From: G965279355 sp965279355 | GTDB lineage: Bacteria > Pseudomonadota > Alphaproteobacteria > CACIAM-22H2 | Direction: 5' to 3' | Assembly: GCA_965279355.1 (NCBI GenBank) | Contig: OZ257155.1 | Location: 1 to 64,000, forward strand | DNA length: 64,000 bases | Shown: positions 34,238 to 42,036 of the stretch, piece after piece | How positions within the stretch are numbered: the first letter of the stretch is position 1 | Layout: each line of letters begins with the position of its first letter | Program-made: the position numbers and the translations under genes | The notes under the pieces: model-generated | Told to the model about the DNA's origin: nothing | Databases searched by the model: none | Seen by the model: the letters and a program-made list of their open reading frames with translations, nothing else

Positions 34238-35332
34238 ATGAACACAATGCGAGCCGCCCGGCTCTATGCTCCGGGTGAAAAGCTGCGGATCGAGACCGTC
34301 GAGAAACCCGAGCCAAGGCCGCATGACGTGGTTGTGCAGGTCAAGGCCTGCGGCGTCATTCCCAACATGAACCATGTACTGGGTGGACTGCCGGGGCTCC
34401 TGCTTCCGCCGCTGCCGGCAATCGTCGGTCTTGATGCTGCTGGAATCGTCTCGGCGGTCGGGTCCCATGTTCGACGCTTCAAGGTGGGGGATCGAGTCTA
34501 CATAAATCCCGTGCTGTCCTGCGGCACATGCCGCCACTGCCGGGCGGGCGAATACCGGCTTTGCGTCGATTTCACCTTCAGGGGCTATTTCGGCTTCACG
34601 GAGCAATCCGCGCAGCTCCATAAGGAATACCCGTGGGGCGGATACAGCGAATTCACCCTCGCCCCGGCGGGCAGTCTGGTTCCGCTTCCGGATGAAGTAA
34701 CCTTCGAGCAGGCCGCGCGCTTTGGATACTTCGGGACGTCTTACGCTGCTCTGAAGGCCGCCAATGCCAAGCCGGGGAGCTGGGTTGTCATCAACGGCGC
34801 GACCGGGACCCTTGGCGTGGCCGCCGTTGTGTTTGCGCTTGGCATGGGCGTGACGCGTCTTCTTTGCGTTGCCCGCAATGCCGCGCTTCTACGACAAATC
34901 AAGGCACTCTCACCGAAGCGTATCGAGGTGCACGCGCTCGGTGACGGGTCGCTGCCGGAATGGATACGGGCACGGACCGATGGGTATGGCCCACACGCCA
35001 TCATCGACTGCACGACCCGCCAGACTCCTAGCCAGCATCTCCAGGAAATGCTGCCCTGCCTGCAGAAAGGCGGGACGATCGTGACTATCGGCGGTCTGTC
35101 GGACAAGCTGCCGATAACACCGAATTGGTTCTCACGAACGGAATGGACGTTCCGTGGCTCCTGCTGGTTTGAGACATCCGACGCCGAGGAGATGGGGGAG
35201 CTTATCGCGCGCGGTGTTGTGGACCTGAGCGCCTTTACGACGAAGACCTACCCGCTGGCCGAGATCAATTCCGCGTTGGATGTCGTCCGGAACAGTCTGG
35301 GTGGCTTTGCCAATGTTGTGGTTGCGCCGTAA
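34238..35332 (+). CDS. Zinc-containing alcohol dehydrogenase-like protein (MDR family)
   Basis: A 364-residue medium-chain dehydrogenase. The GroES-like part has VKACGVIPNMNHVLGG, GLDAAGIVSAVGSHVRRFKVGDRVYINP and the structural zinc loop CGTCRHCRAGEYRLC; the Rossmann part has INGATGTLGVAAVVFALGMG. At the usual catalytic zinc Cys the protein has CGVIPN, and the following His pattern GHE is replaced by GLDAAG, so the catalytic zinc may be missing and a quinone-reductase-like reaction is possible. ATG 34238 follows GGAAGGA; 34247 is an alternative start. The peptide-receptor gene follows 54 bp later. Confidence 0.82.
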   Translation: MNTMRAARLYAPGEKLRIETVEKPEPRPHDVVVQVKACGVIPNMNHVLGGLPGLLLPPLPAIVGLDAAGIVSAVGSHVRRFKVGDRVYINPVLSCGTCRHCRAGEYRLCVDFTFRGYFGFTEQSAQLHKEYPWGGYSEFTLAPAGSLVPLPDEVTFEQAARFGYFGTSYAALKAANAKPGSWVVINGATGTLGVAAVVFALGMGVTRLLCVARNAALLRQIKALSPKRIEVHALGDGSLPEWIRARTDGYGPHAIIDCTTRQTPSQHLQEMLPCLQKGGTIVTIGGLSDKLPITPNWFSRTEWTFRGSCWFETSDAEEMGELIARGVVDLSAFTTKTYPLAEINSALDVVRNSLGGFANVVVAP

Positions 35333-35386
35333 CCGGCGCTCTCCAAGTCGTCTACAAAAACCAATGACCTCCAGGGAGAAGCGGAT

Positions 35387-36943
35387 ATGAAGCGCGACAA
35401 CAGGCAGCGGACAATTAATCGGCGGCAGCTTCTCAAGGCCGCGGGCGCAATTGGTGGCGCGACCTTGCTGCCGGAGTTCGCCTCCGCGCAGCAGACCCCT
35501 CGGCGCGGTGGCACGCTTCGCGTGTCCATGCCCTACAACCCGGCCTCCGTCGATCCGATGACGGGGCGCAATCAGCCGGATTTCAACGTGCTGTACGCCG
35601 TGTTCGACGCGTTGATCGACTTCGATCCGAAAACGCTCGACCTCAAACCCGGCTTGGCGAAATCTTGGCGGTTTGCCGATCCGACGACTCTGGTTCTTGA
35701 ACTGGTCGAGGGCGTCCGGTATCACGACGGGACGCCATTTGATGCCGCAGCCGTAAAATTCAATCTGGAGCGCTACAAGACTTCTGCCCGGTCAAACGTG
35801 AAGGGCGATCTCCGGACGCTGGAGACCGTCGAGGTGAACGGGCCGTCATTGGTCACGCTGAAGCTGAATCAGGCGAATGCCGGCCTGCCGATGATGCTCA
35901 CCAGCCGTATCGGCTGCATGGTCTCGCCGAAGGCGGCACAGGAGCAGGGGAACGCCTTCGACCGGAATCCGGTCGGCACGGGTCCGTTCAGGTTCGTGGA
36001 ATGGCAGGACAATGCCATCTTCAAGCTTGTCCGGAATGCGAGCTACTGGAAGCCCAACCAGCCGCATCTCGATGCGATCGAGATGCGGATCATGAACGAG
36101 CTCAATACCGTGGCGCGGTCCGTCATTGCCGGCGAAAGCGATCTTGCGCTGACCCTCGAGGTTCCGCAGAAGCTGATCGGCGATCGGACGCGCGAGGTCA
36201 TCACCGAATTCGGGCCGTCGCTGAATTTCTACGGCGTGTTCCTGAATTACGCCAAGCCGCCGCTCAACGACTTGCGGGTACGTCAGGCGCTGAACTATGC
36301 GCTCGACCGCGATGAGATAAACAAGGTCATTATGACCGGGATCGCCGAGACGACCAGCGCCGTTCTATCCCGCGCGCACTGGGCCTGTGATCCGGCCACC
36401 GCAAACTATTACACGCACGATATCGACAAGGCGAAAAATCTGCTGGCCGAAGCAGGCTATCCGAATGGTCTCGAAATCGAGACGTTCGGTTGGCCAGATC
36501 AGGTTGCGATGCGGCGTCAGGAACTGCTCATGTCGCATTGGGCGAAGGCCGGTATCCGCATCAAGCTGACGACGGCCGCGCCGCAACAGACGTTCGAGTT
36601 CTTCTCCATGGAGAAGAGAGGCTCGATGCTGATCAGCCCGACAGGAGGCTATCCGGATCCCAGCCAGTTCTACGAGGCGTTGTTCGGCAAGGATGCGCTG
36701 CGCAATGCAGGGAAGATCGAGCTGCCGGGATTTCGGGAGCTGTTGGACGAAAGCATGGCGGCCCAGGACCCGGCGCAACGCAGGGCTGTCTTCGCGAAAC
36801 TCCAGCGGTTTGTTGTTGTGCAGGCGCTGCAGGTGCCGCAATTCATCAACCAGATCGTCACCATCCGCAGCCCGAAGGTAAATAACTTCGTGAACGGATT
36901 GCTTGCCACTCCGAAGTTCCACGACGTTTGGCTGTCGGCCTGA
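35387..36943 (+). CDS. ABC transporter substrate-binding protein, family 5 (peptide/nickel/opine type)
   Basis: A 518-residue family 5 receptor with a Tat-type signal (NRRQLLKAAGAIGGATLLPEFASA). Patterns are GGTLRVSMPYNPASVDPMTG, VRYHDGTPFDAAAVKFNLERYK, NPVGTGPFRFVEWQDNA and PLNDLRVRQALNYALDRDEI. Family 5 receptors bind peptides, sugars, opines, nickel or other solutes. No DppBCDF permease genes are near, making it another orphan receptor of the region. GGGAG at 35374-35378 precedes ATG. A strong hairpin follows the stop. Confidence 0.88.
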   Translation: MKRDNRQRTINRRQLLKAAGAIGGATLLPEFASAQQTPRRGGTLRVSMPYNPASVDPMTGRNQPDFNVLYAVFDALIDFDPKTLDLKPGLAKSWRFADPTTLVLELVEGVRYHDGTPFDAAAVKFNLERYKTSARSNVKGDLRTLETVEVNGPSLVTLKLNQANAGLPMMLTSRIGCMVSPKAAQEQGNAFDRNPVGTGPFRFVEWQDNAIFKLVRNASYWKPNQPHLDAIEMRIMNELNTVARSVIAGESDLALTLEVPQKLIGDRTREVITEFGPSLNFYGVFLNYAKPPLNDLRVRQALNYALDRDEINKVIMTGIAETTSAVLSRAHWACDPATANYYTHDIDKAKNLLAEAGYPNGLEIETFGWPDQVAMRRQELLMSHWAKAGIRIKLTTAAPQQTFEFFSMEKRGSMLISPTGGYPDPSQFYEALFGKDALRNAGKIELPGFRELLDESMAAQDPAQRRAVFAKLQRFVVVQALQVPQFINQIVTIRSPKVNNFVNGLLATPKFHDVWLSA

Positions 36944-36953
36944 TAGGACGGCC

Positions 36954-36983
36954 GGAGGTGCGGTTGTTTTTTGCCGCACCTCC
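36954..36983. terminator. Bidirectional hairpin between convergent genes
   Basis: Ten-base perfect arms GGAGGTGCGG and CCGCACCTCC around TTGTTTTTTG, between the plus-strand peptide receptor stop and the minus-strand reductase stop. It would fold on both strands. The T run is in the loop rather than after the stem, so termination strength is uncertain. Confidence 0.6.
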
Positions 36984-37003
36984 AATTGCCGAGCCGGAGG
37001 AAT

Positions 37004-37669
37004 TTAGCTAAGGCCGGTGATCCGGATCCCTGATCCGGGAATTTTATATTTTTTATTGATTGCGATCAGCACGGAGGTCAGTGCCTCCGCGGCGGCGGAA
37101 TTGCAAAGAGGACCGGCGTCGATTCCGCGCATCTTCATATTAGCGATCAGCTCAAGCGTGATGCGCCGCGCTTCGGCATCGTCTGAACAGACGAGGACGT
37201 CGCAATCGACGTCGCTGTCGAGCTTGCGAAGTTTGTGAGCGGAAACGTTCTGAAAGGCGGAAACCACTTTCACCGAATTCCCCAAAGTCTCCTGAAGAGC
37301 GGCAACGGCAGAACCCCCTTCGGGGAGTTGAACATTGGCGACCTTCGGCGGTTTGAGGGGAACGGTCGCATCGATCAGGATCTTTCCTTCGAGCGCCGTC
37401 CGCAGTCCTTCCGCCGTCGCCTGTTGTGCCGCGTAAGGAACGGTCAGGATGACAATGTCTGCCGACTGTACCGCGGCCCTATTTTCGGCCCAGCTTAGGG
37501 TCTTCCCTTTGAGAAGGGTGTTGAGCTCGTTAGTGATCGCAGCACCCTTGGCGGGATCGCGTGTGCCGATAATGACCCGATAGCCGGCATGCGCGGCACG
37601 TACGGCAATGCCGCTTCCCTCGGCGCCGGTTCCCCCGATAATTCCGATTGTCTGAAGCGTTGCACTCAT
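37004..37669 (-). CDS. F420:NADP oxidoreductase-like protein (NPD/Fno type)
   Basis: A 221-residue Rossmann protein starting MSATLQTIGIIGGTGAEGSGIAVRAAHAGYRVIIGTRDPAKG. The GxGGTGAEG loop followed by the GTRD basic motif for the NADP phosphate, plus LTVPYAAQQ and VSAFQNVSAHKL, match F420H2:NADP+ oxidoreductase, which exchanges hydride between the two cofactors. I prefer the start at 37669; an earlier in-frame ATG at 37716 would add about 15 residues but has no better ribosome site. It is divergent from the cofE-cofD operon and shares the regulatory space, which strengthens the F420 assignment. Confidence 0.85.
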   Translation of the reverse strand: MSATLQTIGIIGGTGAEGSGIAVRAAHAGYRVIIGTRDPAKGAAITNELNTLLKGKTLSWAENRAAVQSADIVILTVPYAAQQATAEGLRTALEGKILIDATVPLKPPKVANVQLPEGGSAVAALQETLGNSVKVVSAFQNVSAHKLRKLDSDVDCDVLVCSDDAEARRITLELIANMKMRGIDAGPLCNSAAAEALTSVLIAINKKYKIPGSGIRITGLS

Positions 37670-37743
37670 TGAGACCTGCGCTGGCTTGATAAGTGGGCGG
37701 AGATGTAATTCGTCCATTGTTACTATGGCACCTGTCCTGAATC

Positions 37744-37763
37744 TGTCCTCAATGTTTAGTGCA
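37744..37763. promoter_or_regulatory. Degenerate LuxR-type operator candidate (site E)
   Basis: Left arm TGTCCT is perfect, right arm AGTGCA has two mismatches to AGGACA. A second TGTCCT half lies 11 bases upstream at 37733. It is between the divergent F420:NADP reductase (start 37669) and cofE (start 37843). A weaker site, accepted because of position and the doubled half. Confidence 0.45.
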
Positions 37764-37842
37764 GAGGAAGTCTGCTGCCGGTCTCTCCATTTCCTTCCTC
37801 GGTATGCTAGAAGCTGGCATAGCAAAGCTGAGGAGAGAGTTG

Positions 37843-38607
37843 TTGCCGTCGCTCACGATAACTGCGTTGCAAGAGTTCCCGCTTGTAAAAGCGGGCGACG
37901 ATCTCACCCGGCTGATCACGGACTCGCTACGTTCCAATGGCCTGGAGACGAGCGATCAGGATGTTGTCGTCATTGCCCAGAAGGTCGTCTCTAAGGCCGA
38001 GGGTCGCTATATCGACCTGAAAAGCGTGATCCCAGGCCAAAAGGCCCTGGCAACGGCCGCGGAGGTGCAGAAAGATCCGAGGTTGGTCGAGGTCATACTG
38101 AGCGAGGCCCGCCGGATCGTGCGCAGCCACCCTGGGGTTCTGATTGTCGAACACCGTCTGGGATTTATTCTCGCCAATGCGGGGGTCGACCAGTCGAATG
38201 TCGATCCGGCAGCCGGATCGGAGCCAGTCCTGTTGCTGCCCGAAGATCCGGACAAGTCCGCACAGACTATCATGGCCGGTCTCAATCAAGCATTCGGCCG
38301 GCGGATCGCCGTCGTCATCAACGATAGCTTTGGCCGTGCCTGGCGAATGGGAACATCCGGTACCGCCATCGGCTGCGCCGGTTTGCCGGCGCTGCTCGAC
38401 CTGCGCGGGCGCTCGGATCTTTTCGGGCGAAAACTCCAGGTTTCCGAAACCGGCTTTGCCGACGAGATCGCAGCGGCGGCCTCACTCGTTATGGGGCAGG
38501 CCGGTGAGGCGACGCCCGTAGTCCTGATGCGCGGGCTCAGCTGGACAGCCGGTGAAGCGCCTGCATCCGCCCTTGTGAGGGATGCCAAACAGGATCTGTT
38601 TCGATGA
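37843..38607 (+). CDS. cofE: Coenzyme F420-0:L-glutamate ligase
   Basis: A protein of about 254 residues with the CofE pattern: LTITALQEFPLVKAGDDLTRLITDSL, DQDVVVIAQKVVSKAEGRYIDL, RIVRSHPGVLIVEHRLGFILANAGVDQSNVDP and VVINDSFGRAWRMGTSGTAIGCAG. CofE adds gamma-linked glutamates to F420-0 with GTP. It lacks the C-terminal FMN domain of actinobacterial FbiB, so it is the stand-alone archaeal/proteobacterial form. The start is a TTG (37843, or 37840) after AGGAGAG; ATG 37804 is in frame but has no ribosome site. It overlaps cofD by ATGA. Confidence 0.93.
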   Translation: MPSLTITALQEFPLVKAGDDLTRLITDSLRSNGLETSDQDVVVIAQKVVSKAEGRYIDLKSVIPGQKALATAAEVQKDPRLVEVILSEARRIVRSHPGVLIVEHRLGFILANAGVDQSNVDPAAGSEPVLLLPEDPDKSAQTIMAGLNQAFGRRIAVVINDSFGRAWRMGTSGTAIGCAGLPALLDLRGRSDLFGRKLQVSETGFADEIAAAASLVMGQAGEATPVVLMRGLSWTAGEAPASALVRDAKQDLFR

Positions 38608-39560
38608 GCAAGAAGAAGGTCGTCGCGTTATCCGGTGGCGTGGGAGGGGCAAAGCTGGCTTCGGGGCTCAGTCGCATTGTCGAAGGTGACAACCTTTTCA
38701 TTATCGCGAATACCGGCGACGATTTTGAGCATCTCGGGTTTCACATATCTCCCGATATCGACACGCTGGTCTATACGCTCGCCGGCCTGAACAACGAGGA
38801 AGTTGGATGGGGGCGGCGCGGCGAGACATGGACTTTCATGCAGGTCCTTGAGTCGCTTGGCGGCGAGACATGGTTTCGTCTCGGCGACGGCGATTTAGCG
38901 ATGCATGTCGAGCGTACCGGCCGGCTTGGTCGCGGCGAGACATTGGCTCAGATCACGGATGGGATTGCTAAACGACTTGGGATCGCGGCAAAGATACTGC
39001 CGATGACCAATGATCGCGTACGAACACGCGTGAAGACGGACGCAGGCTGGATCGACTTTCAGGAATACTTCGTCAAACATCAATGCCGACCGACAGCACT
39101 TGATTTCGCGTTCGAAGGGGCTTCCGTCGCAACGCTAAATCCTGAAATTCTTGAGTTGCTGGCCGATCCGGAATTGAGAGCGGTCATTATCTGCCCATCG
39201 AACCCCTATATCAGTATCGACCCGATCCTCAGTTTACCGGGAATGCGGGACGCGCTTGCCCGCTGTGCCGCACCTATTGTCGGGGTTGCGCCGATCATCG
39301 GCGGCAAGGCCGTCAAAGGCCCATTGGCCAAGATCATGAACGAGCGAGGCATCGAGGTGAGTCCGGTGGCTGTCGCTCGGCACTACCGTGATTTTCTGGA
39401 TGCTTTCGTCGTTGATCATAGCGACGCTTCGGCGATGGCAGGAATCCAGATCGAGATCGTGGCGGCGCAGGCCCTGATGTCGACCGTCATGGACAAGGCC
39501 AATCTGGCGAATGCCGCACTCCGTGTGGCCGATCGTGGCCTAATCAGACGGAAGAGCTAG
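38604..39560 (+). CDS. cofD: 2-phospho-L-lactate transferase (F420 biosynthesis)
   Basis: A 318-residue CofD/FbiA protein: VVALSGGVGGAKLASGLSRIV, IIANTGDDFEHLGFHISPDIDTLVYTLAGLNNEEVGWGRRGETW, RLGDGDLAMHVERT and CPSNPYISIDPIL. It transfers the phospho-three-carbon acid from the guanylyl-activated donor (made by CofC) to FO, giving F420-0 or its dehydro form. It overlaps cofE by ATGA. The gene ends 4 bases before the convergent MTHFR-like gene stop. Confidence 0.94.
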   Translation: MSKKKVVALSGGVGGAKLASGLSRIVEGDNLFIIANTGDDFEHLGFHISPDIDTLVYTLAGLNNEEVGWGRRGETWTFMQVLESLGGETWFRLGDGDLAMHVERTGRLGRGETLAQITDGIAKRLGIAAKILPMTNDRVRTRVKTDAGWIDFQEYFVKHQCRPTALDFAFEGASVATLNPEILELLADPELRAVIICPSNPYISIDPILSLPGMRDALARCAAPIVGVAPIIGGKAVKGPLAKIMNERGIEVSPVAVARHYRDFLDAFVVDHSDASAMAGIQIEIVAAQALMSTVMDKANLANAALRVADRGLIRRKS

Positions 39561-39564
39561 CGGG

Positions 39565-40419
39565 TCACTCTTTGTTGAGGGCTTGGCGAAGCCAGTTGGT
39601 TGTCTTATTGAAGCCGCCGAAGACAAAGAAATGTAGCCCGGCGATGCCGAGTGACGGCTCCGCCGCCAATGCATCTGCCAGGTCTTTGATGATCGGCTCC
39701 GGGCTGCTGTCAGTCAGAAGGCGGGTGAGCGATGGTGCACGGGTAAGCGCGCGGACTGAATTGCCGACACCGCACCGAAGGGCGTAGCGGGTGAGGGTGG
39801 CGATGCCAGCCGGGCCAGCCAGGCCGACACGGATAGGATTTTTGATTCCAGCCTGGCGCAGGACTCTGATCCAACCAATGATCGCCGCCGCCTCGAAACA
39901 GAACTGGCTGACGATATGAAGGTCGAGGCCTTCATGTGCAGCCCAGTTACGCTTGTAGGTTAATGCAGCGGCAGCAACGTCATTGGGAATCTTCGGATTG
40001 CCTTCCGGGAAGCCGCTGACGCCGACTTCGGTGATGCCATGCTTCTGCAGGAGCCCACTGTCCAGAATTTCGATGCTGGAGCCATAAGGACCGGCCGGCT
40101 TGTCGCGGTCGCCGGCGATCAGCAGGATCTGGTTGACCCCGGCATCGCCGTGGAAACGTGCCAGAAGCTGGTCGAGCTGGGCTTCACTTTCCAGATGCCG
40201 GGCGCCGATATGCGGGACCGGGATCAAGCCGCCTCGTTGCAAGACGGAGGCAGCGTGAACTGTCTTCAGGGGATCGTCGCCGGGAATCCATGTGAGATAG
40301 ACGGCACTGCCTTTCTCGAGTTGAGACGGGCAGGATTCGATTGTCTTGGGTTCGCGGGACGTGACCTCGATGGAGCAGCCACGCAGCAGAGTCGGGAGAT
40401 GCGATCTGGACTCTGGCAC
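39565..40419 (-). CDS. Methylenetetrahydrofolate reductase-like protein
   Basis: A 284-residue TIM-barrel of the MTHFR family: CSIEVTSREPKTIESCPSQLEKGSAVYLTWIPGDD, PVPHIGARHLESEAQLDQLL, QILLIAGDRDKPAGPYGSSIEIL and VGVSGFPEGNPKIP, then LHIVSQFCFEAAAIIGWI. The VSQF and PEGNPK patterns are MTHFR hallmarks (flavin/folate site). The protein lacks the regulatory extension. It lies on the same strand 24 bp after a methyltransferase and near a MetE-like gene, pointing to C1 or methyl handling in the pathway. Its cofactor could be folate or another pterin. Confidence 0.84.
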   Translation of the reverse strand: MPESRSHLPTLLRGCSIEVTSREPKTIESCPSQLEKGSAVYLTWIPGDDPLKTVHAASVLQRGGLIPVPHIGARHLESEAQLDQLLARFHGDAGVNQILLIAGDRDKPAGPYGSSIEILDSGLLQKHGITEVGVSGFPEGNPKIPNDVAAAALTYKRNWAAHEGLDLHIVSQFCFEAAAIIGWIRVLRQAGIKNPIRVGLAGPAGIATLTRYALRCGVGNSVRALTRAPSLTRLLTDSSPEPIIKDLADALAAEPSLGIAGLHFFVFGGFNKTTNWLRQALNKE

Positions 40420-40443
40420 GAGGCTGCTCCTACCGCAGGCTGC

Positions 40444-41961
40444 TTAGTCGCGCTTGCGAGAGACGACGTAAGACTCATCCCAGAACCAGAGGCCGCCGTG
40501 CTTGGTCAGCACTTCGCGCGTGGCTTCCAGGTATTTGTCGTTCTTCAGCGCTTGTTCGAGGCGCTGGTCCTCGATCTGCGCCACGTACACGGCGGCATTC
40601 CAGGCCGCAAACAGCGTGGAGGTGCCGATCGAGGAACTGACTTCGTTGGGCAGCGTGTGCATGTCGTAGCGAAATAGGGATTTATCGTCGGCAGAGGCAC
40701 TAAAGGTAAGCTCCTTGGCCGCCGCGCCGAGCTCAATCTTGAGCTGTTTCAGAAGCTCGTGGCGGTCGCCAGTGAATGGCTGCTCGCCGGGCCAGACCTT
40801 CTGGATGACCTCAAGACCCGGATCGTTGCCGCAGGAGTGGATGCCGAGAAGGCGTCCGCCCGGTCCAAGGGCTTTTGCCAACGGGGCCAGCACCTTCTTC
40901 GCCTTGAACTCGACCGACGCACGGGCGCGATAGGGTTGCGAGGCGATGACGAGATCGTAGTCGGCGCGGGCAGCGCCGCGCTTAGGGATCACGTTGTCGA
41001 GCAGGAAGCGGTGATCCTCGCGATAGATAACCAGCACGACCGGTCGGTCATAGACGGTGTTGCCGGTCTTCTCGCTTGCGCGCGCGCGCCAGTTGTCCGC
41101 GAGGAACGGATTGAGTGCCGTAATCTGCTCTTCAAAGTCGTGCGAGGTGTTTCCGCGGAGAGCGACTTCATGCCAGACCATGCTCGATGCAGCGGCCACC
41201 GCATTGGGCATCAGCCACGGCGCCTCTGCATAGTAAAGATTGGTCATCACGAGCACACTGCTCGGATGCTCGAAGAAGCGGTCCGACATCTTCTCGAGGG
41301 CCAGGCGCACGTCTTCGAGGCTGATTTCCTTGCCGACGATGTAGAACGGCATGGCTGGGAAGCGCTGATGCATGGCGCGCATGACGCGGGTCAGCACCGT
41401 GCCGTCGCCCACACCGGCGTCGAACAGGCGCAGCGCCGGCGGACGCGGATGGATGTTCGCGAGTTCAAGCGCGACGCGCTGCGCCACCGCCCATTTTTCG
41501 CTGCAGGTGTTCACGAACAGCAGGTACTTCTGACGGTTGTCGTAGAAGCGGAAGTTCTTCTCCGGCGGTGCGTCCGATTGGGTTCTATCCTGCATGGCGG
41601 GTACATTTCCTTCTCCGGCCACGTCCCGTGGGACAGTGGGTCGGTTTACACGTGGCTTCGTTTCACATTGAGCGATTGACGCTGAGCTGCAGCCAGAGGC
41701 CTTACTGTTCAAGGCAACGGGAATATAGTTTCGGCGGGGGCAGTTAGCCGTCGGATGTTCGGCCATGAACTGCTGAATTCGTTGGAGCGTTGGCGCCGTT
41801 ACCCGTCCCCGATAACTGAGGCGGGTGGCCAATTTTCCGTCATTTACGGCCAAACGCCCGAACGTCGCCGCCGACATTCCTACGCGTTCGCAATACGCAG
41901 TTATCTGCCGAAGCAGGATATCGGGATCCATGCTTAGGCCGGTCTCGCCCAAGTGAGCCAT
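40444..41961 (-). CDS. SAM-dependent methyltransferase-like protein with N-terminal helix-turn-helix-like domain
   Basis: Up to 505 residues. About residues 11-70 (MDPDILLRQITAYCERVGMSAATFGRLAVNDGKLATRLSYRGRVTAPTLQRIQQFM) resemble small repressor-like helical domains of alphaproteobacteria. After a low-complexity linker, residues 150-505 contain a Rossmann methyltransferase: FRFYDNRQKYLLFVNTCSEKW, motif I LRLFDAGVGDGTVL, and ALGPGGRLLGIHSCG. Starts possible are 41961, 41931 or, for the catalytic part only, ATG 41595 (383 residues, GGAGAAGGA upstream). The substrate is unknown. It sits between the MTHFR-like and MetE-like genes on the same strand. Confidence 0.68.
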   Translation of the reverse strand: MAHLGETGLSMDPDILLRQITAYCERVGMSAATFGRLAVNDGKLATRLSYRGRVTAPTLQRIQQFMAEHPTANCPRRNYIPVALNSKASGCSSASIAQCETKPRVNRPTVPRDVAGEGNVPAMQDRTQSDAPPEKNFRFYDNRQKYLLFVNTCSEKWAVAQRVALELANIHPRPPALRLFDAGVGDGTVLTRVMRAMHQRFPAMPFYIVGKEISLEDVRLALEKMSDRFFEHPSSVLVMTNLYYAEAPWLMPNAVAAASSMVWHEVALRGNTSHDFEEQITALNPFLADNWRARASEKTGNTVYDRPVVLVIYREDHRFLLDNVIPKRGAARADYDLVIASQPYRARASVEFKAKKVLAPLAKALGPGGRLLGIHSCGNDPGLEVIQKVWPGEQPFTGDRHELLKQLKIELGAAAKELTFSASADDKSLFRYDMHTLPNEVSSSIGTSTLFAAWNAAVYVAQIEDQRLEQALKNDKYLEATREVLTKHGGLWFWDESYVVSRKRD

Positions 41962-41998
41962 ATTTAGTTATCTGATTTCCGAAAGACTGAGCATGCAC

Positions 41999-42023
41999 CC
42001 GGAGCATGCATCGCATGCTCCGG
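41999..42023 (-). other. Perfect hairpin downstream of the MetE-like gene
   Basis: Eleven-base perfect arms CCGGAGCATGC and GCATGCTCCGG around a 3-base loop, 14 bases past the stop of the MetE-like gene. There is no T tract, so it may be a processing or protecting stem-loop, or part of a terminator; it separates the MetE-like gene from the methyltransferase gene. Confidence 0.55.
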
Positions 42024-42036
42024 ATCATTGGCGCCT

